Shown here: positions 18,119-26,055 of the stretch, piece by piece
Position numbering within the stretch: position 1 is the first letter of the stretch
Layout of the letters: each line of letters starts with the position of its first letter
Source: an uncultured Lachnospiraceae bacterium
Lineage (GTDB): Bacteria; Bacillota; Clostridia; Lachnospirales; Lachnospiraceae
Direction of reading: 5' to 3'
Assembly (NCBI GenBank): GCA_947625755.1
Contig: CANQPJ010000006.1
Location: forward strand, 1 to 64,000
Length of the DNA: 64,000 nt
The notes under the pieces: generated by a model
Databases searched by the model: none
Seen by the model: only the letters and a program-made list of their open reading frames with translations
Told to the model about the DNA's origin: nothing
Program-made: the position numbers and the translations under genes

Positions 18119-19357
18119 TCAATTTACATGAACATAACCCATCTCTTCTAAAACTGTCAAAATATTATAGCAGGTTAAAATTCTGTCGTTCGCATCCACA
18201 CTAATTTTCACATCTGCTACTTCCTTATATCTGGGTTCCCTTTCTGCCATCAACTGTCTTACATGTTTCAGGCTCATATCACGATTCAGGATTGGTCTGT
18301 GCGTGTGATCTTTTACCCGGTCAAAAATTGTTTCTGGCGTTGCTGTAAGAAGAACAATCACGCCTCTTTTCTTTAGAATATCCACATTTTCATCTTTCAG
18401 GACAGCTCCGCCACCACAGGAAATAATCTGACCACTTTTCTCTGATACCTCTTTCAAAGCATTTGTTTCCAATTTTCTGAAATATTCTTCTCCCTTACTT
18501 TCAAATATCTCACTGATACTTCTCCCCTGCTTCTCTACGATATACGCATCGACATCAATTTCCTTAAATCCTGTAATTCTTGATAACGCCTTTGAGACCG
18601 TAGTCTTTCCTGTCCCCATAAATCCGATAAGTATTATATTTCCTTTTAATCCGCATCCCTGATTTACTTTCAACAATTTTCTAGCCATGCCCACATCAAT
18701 CTGTCCCGGTGCCGAAGCATGCACCCCTACAGCAAATGTAACACAAGAACCCGTTTGGGCAGTACATACTCTGGTAACGGAACCCAGTTCTCCCATAGAC
18801 ATTGTAATAATCGGTGTTGAAATAATATTTTTTAACCAGGCTGACACCTGAATCAGCCTTTCCACATCTTCCTTATCCTGCGGCATAACGGCAATTTTAC
18901 ATATATCTGCGCCGGCGCCTTCCATTTTTTTCATAATTTCAATAATCTTTTCATTATCAGGCGTATGATCAAAATAATGACTTGACCCGATTACTTTTGC
19001 CCCCTGGTTATGTATTTCAGAAACTATTTTTTCTGCAATTTCTAAATGTCCGATAATTTCCACATCCACATAATGGCAAACAGACGCTGCACTTACACAG
19101 ATTTCTTTATACTGTGATTCATTGATTTCACACTCTCCACCTTCCCTTTTTGTTCTTAATGTAAATATCAGTTCTATCTTCCCTAAAACTTCCTTTACTT
19201 TCTTTGTGATTTCAACGACCATATCCGGGCTGATTTCATCAAAACCATCTGCCCGAAGTTCCACCATATCCGGCTTTTTTTCAAGCACTTGTTCTGCCTG
19301 TTTTATGATTTCATTGCTGTCTCGTCCCATAATAGGAACACAAATTTTAGTACGCAT
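18119..19357 (-). CDS. aroDK: Bifunctional 3-dehydroquinate dehydratase (type I) / shikimate kinase fusion
   Basis: A 412-residue fusion of two shikimate-pathway enzymes. Residues 1 to about 240 are type I dehydroquinate dehydratase: VELRADGFD, then the catalytic-type His in SSHYFDHTPDN and the Schiff-base Lys in GADICKIAVMPQD. Residues from about 245 are shikimate kinase: P-loop GFMGTGKTT, DVDAYIVEKQG, FRKLET, SCGGGAVL and the lid DHTHRPILN. All key motifs of both enzymes are present. The ATG at 19357 is preferred because GGAGGGA sits inside the codons of an upstream ATG. It is divergent from aroE-derived sequence and has a clear sigma-A promoter at 19386-19414. The dehydratase and kinase flank the AroE step, encoded separately at 21144. 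Confidence 0.92.
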   Translation of the reverse strand: MRTKICVPIMGRDSNEIIKQAEQVLEKKPDMVELRADGFDEISPDMVVEITKKVKEVLGKIELIFTLRTKREGGECEINESQYKEICVSAASVCHYVDVEIIGHLEIAEKIVSEIHNQGAKVIGSSHYFDHTPDNEKIIEIMKKMEGAGADICKIAVMPQDKEDVERLIQVSAWLKNIISTPIITMSMGELGSVTRVCTAQTGSCVTFAVGVHASAPGQIDVGMARKLLKVNQGCGLKGNIILIGFMGTGKTTVSKALSRITGFKEIDVDAYIVEKQGRSISEIFESKGEEYFRKLETNALKEVSEKSGQIISCGGGAVLKDENVDILKKRGVIVLLTATPETIFDRVKDHTHRPILNRDMSLKHVRQLMAEREPRYKEVADVKISVDANDRILTCYNILTVLEEMGYVHVN

Positions 19358-19385
19358 GATTCCCTCCATGTTACATATTACTTAA

Positions 19386-19414
19386 AGTATATCCTTAGAG
19401 ATATTTTTAGTCAA
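19386..19414 (-). promoter_or_regulatory. Sigma-A promoter for aroDK
   Basis: On the minus strand TTGACT (19414-19409), a 17-bp spacer and TATACT (19391-19386), about 30 bp before the aroDK start. The same promoter is kept in the second copy near 21040-21066, where it now leads only into an aroK remnant. Confidence 0.75.
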
Positions 19415-19491
19415 TGCGAAAAGATTTACTTTTTGTAGAAAAATCATATACTTTAGAAAGCAGTCTATTTATAAATATACAGAGGTATCTT

Positions 19492-19672
19492 ATGGGATGC
19501 ATTAACAAAATTATAGGACATACAAAACTAACAGAACTTTTAAACAGTCCTGTTAGTTTTGTATGTCCCTTCTCATGCACAAAGAAGCATTCCAGCAATT
19601 GGAGGCTTGACTATGTTAATCTATGTTTTGAGCTGAAGTAAAGAAGATTAATGTATTCAATCTTGATAAGCT
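19492..19672 (+). pseudogene. aroE remnant with an internal deletion
   Basis: The upstream region, promoter, ribosome binding site and first codons match the intact aroE at 21144 closely (MGCIN-I-GHTKLT-LL-SPV). The frame survives about 50 codons to a stop at 19641. Sequence from about 19633 matches intact aroE from about 21594, so roughly 300 bp has been deleted. A stretch after SPV is replaced by the reverse complement of nearby sequence. It is clearly non-functional. Confidence 0.85.
19516..19568. repeat. Perfect 19-bp inverted repeat in the aroE remnant
   Basis: The arm GGACATACAAAACTAACAG at 19516-19534 has its exact reverse complement at 19550-19568, with a 15-nt loop. The intact aroE has only a weak quasi-palindrome here. 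Confidence 0.9.
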
Positions 19673-20794
19673 CTTTCATGGATGCGCTTATCTCCCTCTT
19701 TATGATAATTTATTGTCCTAACATTCCAATTATCCCTATTAAATATCAAAATATATAGAACCGGAAACGTTGCTGCCTCATGGCGCACAAAAGATCCAAA
19801 ATCCGGTTCAAACAATACAGAATTCATAAAATATGCAACAAAGATACTTAATGCAAGAACCTGACTAAAATCCATTTTATAGAGGTTGGAAATTATTTTC
19901 ACCAAATAATAAATCAAAAAAATTTCAAATACTACAAAAGGCAAATAAAATATCCCACCCTTTAATAATTCTAGAGGAAATGCCATTCGAATACTATTAA
20001 TAAAATAATTTTCCATGAATAACGGAAGTTTTCCTTTATGCTCAATTTTGTCATCGATGGTAGTATCTGCCCCCCAGTTGTGTAGTTTGTTCTTTACATA
20101 CCATCACTTCATTATATTCTTTAGGCACAATCACACTTGCAACACCTAGAAAGGCATACACAATGATATATAATGTCAAAAAAATAAGAATTCCATTTAT
20201 TAAATTAATTTTTTTATGCTTTCTTCTTAACCAACATACTCCAAATATAACAGCTAAAAATAAAAATGCTATAATAGTATAGTAATTTCGATAAAAACTG
20301 CCTTCCCAACATAGAATTGCAAAACACCCTATTACCTTTAATATTTTACTGATATTCAAATGAATCACAATAAATATCAGAATGAAAAACAAAAGTTGTA
20401 TGGAATCCTTACCAACATTATAAATATATATATTTAATATTCCAGTACACATTAGAGCAAAAATGATTTGCTTCAAATCTAGTCCTTTGTTCTTCAAAAA
20501 TAGCATAATAAACAAACTGTTGAAAATTAAACCTAAAAACAGACTCCATTCTAACATGGTAGTAAAATGAAATATATTGATACTTCTAAAAAAATTTGCA
20601 GCAATCTCATAGGAATTCGGCCATCTGGCATAAAATTTGGAATCATTAATCATACGAAGAATACGATTGTTATCAAAATAATACTTTTCCGGTAAATAAA
20701 GGTGCTGAATTAGTTTTGCACAAATCGCTACAACAACAATAAGGGGAATAATATATTTGACATTTTCCCTATATATTTTTTCTATTTTTTCCAC
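19657..20794 (-). pseudogene. Polymerase-like membrane protein, copy B, frameshifted
   Basis: A diverged duplicate of the membrane protein at 15412-16494, starting with GTG at 20794 after ATGGAGAAA. The frame breaks at six G (20070-20075): the read frame ends QLGGRYYHR-stop, whereas copy A has QLGADSVIDDK and copy B would read QLGADTTIDDK with five G. The second part (19657-20016 and upstream codons) is intact in the other frame. The extreme C terminus (INYHKEGDKRIHE) runs into the aroE remnant and has no match in copy A. It may be a decaying duplicate or an incipient switch; the run is shorter than the other tracts. Confidence 0.8.
20070..20075 (-). repeat. Six-G run at the frameshift in the duplicate membrane gene
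   Basis: Six G on the coding strand. Five would restore alignment with copy A, which has the mixed sequence GGAGCA at this place. Confidence 0.75.
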
Positions 20795-20892
20795 AGGTTT
20801 TTCTCCATCTGTTATATCTATAATTTATATAATAATAACTTTATTTTTTGTATTCCCATCCCCATAATCTCTTATTTTTCGACCCAATAAAT

Positions 20893-20919
20893 CATACCAT
20901 ACATTTATAATAATTTAAA
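20893..20919 (-). promoter_or_regulatory. Promoter-like element, copy 3
   Basis: A near-identical copy of the element at 18072-18098: TTTAAA (20919-20914), 17 bp, TATGAT with TGG before it. It lies about 100 bp upstream of the frameshifted duplicate membrane gene. Confidence 0.6.
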
Positions 20920-21030
20920 GCATAATTTTCACATTTCCATCAATTTACATGAACATAATCCATCTCTTCTAAAACTGTCAAAATATTACAGCAGGTTAAA
21001 ATTCTATCGTTCGCATCCACACTAACTTTT
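20920..21030 (-). pseudogene. 3' remnant of aroDK
   Basis: About 90 bp here match the last 30 codons of aroDK (18119-18209) almost base for base, including the end reading EEM-YVHVN. The sequence then jumps at about 21030 to the region upstream of the aroDK start, so almost the whole gene has been deleted from this copy of the duplication. Confidence 0.85.
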
Positions 21031-21075
21031 ACTTAAAGTATATCCTTACAGATTTTTTTAGTCAATGCGAAAAGG

Positions 21076-21104
21076 TTTACTTTTTTGTAGAAAAATCATA
21101 TACT
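21076..21104 (+). promoter_or_regulatory. Sigma-A promoter for aroE
   Basis: TTTACT (21076-21081), a 17-bp spacer and TATACT (21099-21104), about 40 bp before the aroE ATG, with GGAGG at good spacing before the start. Confidence 0.7.
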
Positions 21105-21143
21105 TTAAAAAGCAGTCTATTTATAAATATACGGAGGTATCTT

Positions 21144-22019
21144 ATGGGATGCATTAACGAAATTACGGGACATACAAAACTAACAGGGCTTTTAGGCAGT
21201 CCTGTTGCACATAGCATATCCCCTCTCATGCATAATGAGTCATTCCGGCAGTTGGGGCTTGACTATGTTTATCTATGTTTTGATGTTCCTGAAAATAATT
21301 TAAAAACAGCTTTTGAAGGTTTAAAAAAATTAAATGCAGCCGGTTTTAACTGTACGATGCCTGACAAAACTTTAATCTGTCAGTTCTTGGATGAATTATC
21401 ACCTGCCGCTTCTATGATTGGCGCTGTCAATACCGTAATCAACGACAATGGTAAATTTATCGGTCACAATACAGACGGAATCGGATATATGCAATCTGCG
21501 GTAAATGCCGGATTTGATATTATCGGAAGCACCATGACTCTGTTAGGAGCCGGCGGCGCAGCTTCTTCCATTTTGGTTCAGGCTGCCATCGATGGAGTAA
21601 AGAAAATCAATGTATTCAGTCTCAAAGATAAATTTTGGAATAAGGCAGAACGGATGGTAGAGTCAGTCAATCAAAACACGGATTGTGAGGTCAGCCTTTT
21701 TGAACTGGGAAATGATAGCGTTTTAGCTGATTCCATTGCAAATAGCCAGATACTTACCAATGCTACCTCTGCCGGCATGGCGCCGAATACAGAGCTTTGC
21801 CTGATTCATGACAAAGAGATGCTTCGGAAAGATTTGATTGTATCTGATATTATCTATAATCCTATGGAAACAAAACTGCTGAAATTAGCAAAAGAACAGG
21901 GATGCCGGACATTTAATGGTCTGTATATGCTTTTATATCAGGGAGCTGCGGCATTTAAAATCTGGACCGGCAAAGAAATGCCTGTAGAACATATTAAGAA
22001 GTTATATTTTGACAAATAA
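21144..22019 (+). CDS. aroE: Shikimate dehydrogenase
   Basis: A 291-residue enzyme that reduces 3-dehydroshikimate to shikimate with NADPH. The N-terminal substrate domain has LLGSPVAHSISPLMHN and FNCTMPDK with the catalytic Lys, then GHNTDGIGYM with the catalytic Asp. The Rossmann part has TLLGAGGAASSILVQAAIDG, and the end has the family's G-LYMLLYQGAAAFKIWTG. It is a normal length and starts with ATG after CGGAGG. It is transcribed away from aroDK and ends in a strong inverted repeat shared with the convergent yqeG. Together with aroDK it supplies three steps of the shikimate pathway. A degenerate copy lies at 19492. Confidence 0.95.
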   Translation: MGCINEITGHTKLTGLLGSPVAHSISPLMHNESFRQLGLDYVYLCFDVPENNLKTAFEGLKKLNAAGFNCTMPDKTLICQFLDELSPAASMIGAVNTVINDNGKFIGHNTDGIGYMQSAVNAGFDIIGSTMTLLGAGGAASSILVQAAIDGVKKINVFSLKDKFWNKAERMVESVNQNTDCEVSLFELGNDSVLADSIANSQILTNATSAGMAPNTELCLIHDKEMLRKDLIVSDIIYNPMETKLLKLAKEQGCRTFNGLYMLLYQGAAAFKIWTGKEMPVEHIKKLYFDK

Positions 22020-22036
22020 CTGATTTTTAGCAATAA

Positions 22037-22109
22037 ATCAAACAGACAGTTATATATTTGAAAAAATGAATTCTTTCACTTATTACATATATATAACTGT
22101 CTGTTTGAT
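22037..22109. terminator. Bidirectional terminator or long hairpin between aroE and yqeG
   Basis: A perfect 21-bp inverted repeat (22037-22057 and 22089-22109, core AAACAGACAGTTATATAT) with a 31-nt loop lies between two convergent genes. It has no clean U-run after the stem, so it is longer and less canonical than a normal terminator, but its place fits termination for both. Confidence 0.65.
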
Positions 22110-22119
22110 AAAACTCTAT

Positions 22120-22620
22120 TTAAACATGCCTGCTTTTTTTCCAGCGCCACATTATGAATTTTTCCGGTATTCGCTTTAACACAATCTGAATTTCTTCTTT
22201 TGGATGAATCTTTTCTAACATAACAGACTTTATTCCTGCCCTGTTTGCACCCCATATATCTGTAAATATCTGATCGCCCAAAAACAAAGTAGAATGTTTG
22301 TCCGTTTTCATTAGCTCCATTGCTTTTATATAATTTTTTTTGCAGGGTTTATGAGCATTACATATGTATTTTGACTGCACTGCATCTGCAAATGGTTTTA
22401 CCCTTGGTTCCTTATTATTTGATATTAAGCATGTATCAATGCCCAAATTATGTATCTTCCGGAATAATTTTATTATATGCTCATCCGCCGGAAATCCATG
22501 TGGAACTAATGTGTTATCAATATCTGAAATAATTCCGCGAATTCCCTGCTTGTAATATGCTTCAAAGTCAATTTCATCAATGGACTTTAAATATTCATCC
22601 GGGTATAATCCTTCCAGCAT
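22120..22620 (-). CDS. YqeG-family HAD phosphatase
   Basis: A 166-residue protein of the haloacid-dehalogenase superfamily, IIIA subfamily (YqeG). The nucleophile motif is ISDIDNTLVPHG, followed by LISNN, then K-x7-A...LGDQIFTDIWGANRAG with the acidic third motif. Family members are probable phosphatases; in some bacteria related proteins act on phosphatidylglycerol phosphate, but the substrate here is unknown. ATG 22620 follows AGGAGAATGAT. It lies downstream of nrdR on the same strand. Confidence 0.85.
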   Translation of the reverse strand: MLEGLYPDEYLKSIDEIDFEAYYKQGIRGIISDIDNTLVPHGFPADEHIIKLFRKIHNLGIDTCLISNNKEPRVKPFADAVQSKYICNAHKPCKKNYIKAMELMKTDKHSTLFLGDQIFTDIWGANRAGIKSVMLEKIHPKEEIQIVLKRIPEKFIMWRWKKSRHV

Positions 22621-22645
22621 ATCATTCTCCTAATTCCTATCACTA

Positions 22646-23095
22646 TTATTTTAATAATTTTGTCAACTCATCCATAAAAGTGTTGACATCCTTGAATTCC
22701 CTATATACAGAAGCAAATCTCACATATGCTACCTGGTCTAATTTTTTTAGTCTTTCCATGACCAGTTCACCTATAACGGCACTGGATATTTCTTTTTGCT
22801 CCATATTAAAAATTGCATTTTCAACATCTTCTACCGCTTCCACAATCTGCTCATATGAAACCGGTCTTTTGTGACATGAGCTTAAAATACCAGCCTCGAT
22901 TTTTTCCCGGTTATACTGCTCACGTATATTCCCTTTCTTAATGACAATTAAAGGAATTGTTTCCACCTTTTCATAAGTCGTAAATCTTTTTTTACATTTT
23001 ACGCATTGTCTTCTACGCCTTATTGCATTATTTTCCTCTGCCGGTCTGGAATCAATTACCTTTGTATTTTCTTCTCCACAATATGGACATTTCAT
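22646..23095 (-). CDS. nrdR: Transcriptional repressor NrdR
   Basis: A 149-residue repressor of ribonucleotide reductase genes. It has the N-terminal zinc ribbon (MKCPYCGEENTKVIDSRP ... CVKCKKRFTTYE) and the ATP-cone domain (IVIKKGNIREQYNREKIEAGI ... V-F-EFKDVNTF). ATG 23095 is chosen because GGAGGC lies in front and all NrdR proteins start with the zinc ribbon; earlier in-frame codons are leader. Family knowledge: dATP/ATP bind the cone and set operator binding. Confidence 0.95.
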   Translation of the reverse strand: MKCPYCGEENTKVIDSRPAEENNAIRRRRQCVKCKKRFTTYEKVETIPLIVIKKGNIREQYNREKIEAGILSSCHKRPVSYEQIVEAVEDVENAIFNMEQKEISSAVIGELVMERLKKLDQVAYVRFASVYREFKDVNTFMDELTKLLK

Positions 23096-23166
23096 CAGCC
23101 TGCCTCCTACAATATATTGTAATTTCGGTTCACATAACATCATTATATAGAAACAGACAGATTTGG

Positions 23167-23430
23167 TCAAGACATTTTAATTTTATGTTTTACCTCTTTT
23201 TCATCTACCTTGACGAGAATAATATCCGGTCCAACCTGTACAATACATTGAAAAGGTATCACATACTCATAGTCACTGCAAACCAATCCACACCACTTAC
23301 TCGGTCCCTGTACGATAACAGCCTTAATACATCCGGTACAAATATCAAATTCCAAATCATTGACACATCCTAATATTTTGCAATCACAACTGTTGATAAC
23401 CTCTTTCCTTTTTAATTCCTCTATCCGCAT
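23167..23430 (-). CDS. YlmC/YmxH-type PRC-barrel sporulation protein
   Basis: A small protein of about 87 residues beginning MRIEELKRKEVINSCDCKILG and continuing DLEFDICTGCIKAVIV, the PRC-barrel pattern of the YlmC/YmxH family in spore formers. A start at 23460 is also possible; neither has a strong ribosome binding site, but family alignment favours 23430. It follows sigG directly, a frequent arrangement in Clostridia. Its function is not established; related genes are expressed during sporulation. Confidence 0.8.
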   Translation of the reverse strand: MRIEELKRKEVINSCDCKILGCVNDLEFDICTGCIKAVIVQGPSKWCGLVCSDYEYVIPFQCIVQVGPDIILVKVDEKEVKHKIKMS

Positions 23431-23498
23431 ATGAATACCATTTTTATTTATACTATTCATATCGTTCTATTATGTTTCGTTTTGTTCCACTTTAACAA

Positions 23499-24275
23499 TT
23501 ATTTAATATAATCCCGCATACTTTTGATTGCATTTTTTTCCAGTCTGCTGACCTGTGCCTGGGAGATTCCAATTTCATCTGCTATCTCCATCTGGGTCTT
23601 TCCATTAAAAAATCTCATATCAATAATTTTTCTTTCCCGTTCGTTCAGTCCGTCCAAAGCCTCTTTCAGTACAATATTTTCTACCCAGTTTTCTTCTTTA
23701 TTCTTTTTATCACTAATCTGGTCCATAACATAAAGAGTATCCCCACCCTGATCATATACCGGGTCATACAAAGACACCGGGCTTTGAATCGCATCCAGCG
23801 CATAGATTACTTCATCCGCTGTAGCTCCTATATTTTCCGCAATTTCATTAATGCTGGGCTCACGGTTACTTGTTTTCATAATATTTTCTTTGCAATAAAT
23901 TGCCTTATATGCAGTATCTTTAATGGAACGGCTTACCCGGATAGCTGCATTATCTCTTAAAAACCTTTTCAGTTCGCCTGAAATCATAGGTACTGCATAA
24001 GTTGAAAATTTTACATTCAATGTATCATCAAAATTATCCACTGCTTTGATTAATCCAATACACCCTATTTGAAACAAATCATCTACGTTTTCATTACTGT
24101 TAGAAAACCTTTGTAATATACTAAGAACGAGCCTTAAGTTTCCCCGAATGTATTTTTCTCTTGCTTCCTTGTTGCCTTTTTTTATTTCCTGAAATAATTC
24201 TTTCTTCTCCTCTTCTGTCAGCAAAGGTAGTTTTGATGTATTTACCCCACATATTTCCACTTTAAAAAGAGCCAT
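23499..24275 (-). CDS. sigG: RNA polymerase sporulation sigma factor G
   Basis: The late forespore sigma factor, about 258 residues. The start MALFKVEICGVNTSKLP matches the conserved SigG N terminus and follows GGAAG, so ATG 24275 is preferred over one 30 bases upstream. Region 2 reads AREKYIRGNLRLVLSILQRFSN-ENVDDLFQIGCIGLIKAVDNFD. Region 3 and region 4 (ERERKIIDMRFFNGKTQMEIADEIGISQAQVSRLE) are complete. It lies behind sigE, the usual clostridial order. Family role: transcribes late genes inside the forespore. Confidence 0.96.
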   Translation of the reverse strand: MALFKVEICGVNTSKLPLLTEEEKKELFQEIKKGNKEAREKYIRGNLRLVLSILQRFSNSNENVDDLFQIGCIGLIKAVDNFDDTLNVKFSTYAVPMISGELKRFLRDNAAIRVSRSIKDTAYKAIYCKENIMKTSNREPSINEIAENIGATADEVIYALDAIQSPVSLYDPVYDQGGDTLYVMDQISDKKNKEENWVENIVLKEALDGLNERERKIIDMRFFNGKTQMEIADEIGISQAQVSRLEKNAIKSMRDYIK

Positions 24276-24374
24276 ATTTCTTCCTACTTTCCATACTTTC
24301 TTCATAAATATGTTGTCCGAAATATCAGCTCTTTATACTTAATTTATATATATTTATTTTATTTTTGACATCCG

Positions 24375-25103
24375 TCATTCATATTTGACAATTTCTCTTT
24401 TAAGCCGCCTGATTATCTTTTTTTCCAGTCTTGATATGTATGATTGCGATATTCCCAAACTGTCTGCCACTTCTTTTTGCGTCATTTCCTCTCCGTCAGC
24501 ATTGTTCAGACCATATCTCATTTCAACAATTACGCGCTCTCTGTGATTTAATTTCCCAATGGCTTTATACAGTAGTTTTTTTTCCACTTCACTTTCAATA
24601 TCCTTGGAAATTACGTCCTCTTCCGTCCCTAAAATATCGGATAACAACAACTCATTGCCATCCCAGTCTACATTTAACGGTTCATCAATAGAAACCTCCA
24701 GTTTGGTCTTATTATTTTTCCTTAAATACATCAAAATCTCATTTTCAATACATCTTGATGCATAAGTGGCAAGCTTTATGTTTTTTGACGGATTAAATGT
24801 GTTTATCCCCTTTATTAATCCAATAGAGCCTATGGATATTAAATCCTCCACTCCTACTCCCGTATTATCAAATTTTTTTGCAATATAGACAACAAGCCTT
24901 AAATTATGTTCTATCAACTTTGCCCTGCTGTCTTTATCATCATTTTCAATGACATTCTGAATGCATCTTGCCTCTTCCTCACTCTCAAGAGGCGGCGGCA
25001 GAACATCATTTCCTCCAATGTAATATATTTCTCCCTTATCGGAATAAAGCATTCCCTTCAATAAGGAAATTTTCCTAAAATAAAATTTTTTCAAACTAGT
25101 CAT
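24375..25103 (-). CDS. sigE: RNA polymerase sporulation sigma factor E (pro-sigma-E)
   Basis: The mother-cell early sigma factor, 242 residues from ATG 25103, which lies one base after the spoIIGA stop; GGGGGAGAAG inside the spoIIGA end is the ribosome binding site. An amphipathic pro-sequence ([18 protein letters not shown]) precedes the [13 protein letters not shown] motif, where SpoIIGA cleaves in characterised species. Region 2 ([35 protein letters not shown]) and region 4 ([13 protein letters not shown] ... [21 protein letters not shown]) are complete. Translation appears coupled to spoIIGA, its activating protease. Confidence 0.96.
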   Translation of the reverse strand: MTSLKKFYFRKISLLKGMLYSDKGEIYYIGGNDVLPPPLESEEEARCIQNVIENDDKDSRAKLIEHNLRLVVYIAKKFDNTGVGVEDLISIGSIGLIKGINTFNPSKNIKLATYASRCIENEILMYLRKNNKTKLEVSIDEPLNVDWDGNELLLSDILGTEEDVISKDIESEVEKKLLYKAIGKLNHRERVIVEMRYGLNNADGEEMTQKEVADSLGISQSYISRLEKKIIRRLKREIVKYE

Positions 25104-25104
25104 A

Positions 25105-25923
25105 TTAATCAAATTCTTCTCCCCCTGGCTCAAATAATTTTGGATGCAAGATCATATTATACTCATTATTTTTACTTAAATTGCCCTCAAATAAACCAAT
25201 AACAGCATTTTTATATTTTCTGCCTTCTACTTCTAACTGCTCCACGATACATGCCTTCATCATGCCGTGATTTTTTCCTACCGACTTATATGGTACATAT
25301 ATTATTTTCGTTTTTTCTGATATTAATTTATTTATGACATCTTTTTCTATAATGGAAACCGGCTTTTTGGTCTGTGGATCAATTAAGTGGTTGCCTGTGT
25401 CTTTCAATGCCTTGACACTGATTGTATTATCCTCTTCTGTTATTTTTATTATGTACATTACTGCCTGTTCCTCCAAAATCTCAAAGATTCTTCTCACACC
25501 CACAATGAGCAGGCTGCAGACAGCAAAAACAATTATCAGAACTTTCCACATATGATTTCCTATGTGGAAAGCGTTTATAATTCCATTTAACACAAATGCC
25601 ACCAGATAAATAAATAACACTATTTTTATATTTTCTCTTATTTCTACTTTTCCAAATGCAATCAGCACCATAAATTCCAGAGAAATTATGTATGTTAATA
25701 AGGCTCCTATAATCATTATATGAGGCAAAAACAGCTGGGTTACGGCATACAGACTGCCAAATGCTGCTGAAAAAAATAATCTGATAACTGATTTTTTTAT
25801 TTTCAATACATTACGTACAACGAACAAAATACAGAAATCCAGGATAAAATTATAGAAAAAATAAACGTCTAAATATATTTGTATCTCTCTCACCCCTTTG
25901 ATACATATTATATAATTAGTCAT
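25105..25923 (-). CDS. spoIIGA: Sporulation sigma-E factor processing peptidase SpoIIGA
   Basis: A membrane aspartic-type protease that activates pro-sigma-E. Five N-terminal membrane segments lead to a C-terminal domain with [14 protein letters not shown], where D-T-G is the catalytic aspartate motif. The first ATG (25923) lies only a few bases from the -10 box and has no ribosome binding site. A near-perfect site AAAGGGGTGA (25900-25891) precedes an ATA codon at 25885 which aligns with the initiator Met of homologues ([13 protein letters not shown]). The real start may therefore be ATA, giving about 259 residues. Two perfect Spo0A boxes lie upstream. Confidence 0.9.
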   Translation of the reverse strand: MTNYIICIKGVREIQIYLDVYFFYNFILDFCILFVVRNVLKIKKSVIRLFFSAAFGSLYAVTQLFLPHIMIIGALLTYIISLEFMVLIAFGKVEIRENIKIVLFIYLVAFVLNGIINAFHIGNHMWKVLIIVFAVCSLLIVGVRRIFEILEEQAVMYIIKITEEDNTISVKALKDTGNHLIDPQTKKPVSIIEKDVINKLISEKTKIIYVPYKSVGKNHGMMKACIVEQLEVEGRKYKNAVIGLFEGNLSKNNEYNMILHPKLFEPGGEEFD

Positions 25924-25972
25924 AAAAAAAGTCTGTCGAAGGGAGAAAAAAGATTATAAAATTCGTTCGACA
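25907..25972 (-). promoter_or_regulatory. Spo0A boxes and promoter of spoIIGA
   Basis: Two perfect 0A boxes (TGTCGAA) lie in opposite orientation: 25966-25972 and 25934-25940. On the minus strand the nearer reads TTCGACA and overlaps a -35 position; a TATAAT -10 lies at 25912-25907, about 21 bp downstream. The unusually long spacer with a 0A box over the -35 is like the known Bacillus spoIIG promoter. An alternative TATAAT at 25958-25953 exists. Confidence 0.75.
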
Positions 25973-25974
25973 AT

Positions 25975-26025
25975 AAAAAAGAGAAAGCCCTCTTGAAACT
26001 ATCTTTCAGAAGAGCTTTCTCTTTT
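25975..26025 (-). terminator. Terminator after ftsZ
   Basis: A long near-perfect stem (AAAGAGAAAGCTCTTCTGAA against its partner, loop ATAG) followed by a T-run on the minus strand. It separates ftsZ transcripts from spoIIGA, which has its own Spo0A promoter. Confidence 0.85.
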
Positions 26026-26055
26026 AATTTATGTATGGTTTATTACCGGAGTATT

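Noticed and set aside
24276-24374. A sigma-F/sigma-G promoter before sigG
   Set aside because: I could not find a convincing pair of -35 and -10 boxes of that type in the 99-bp gap.
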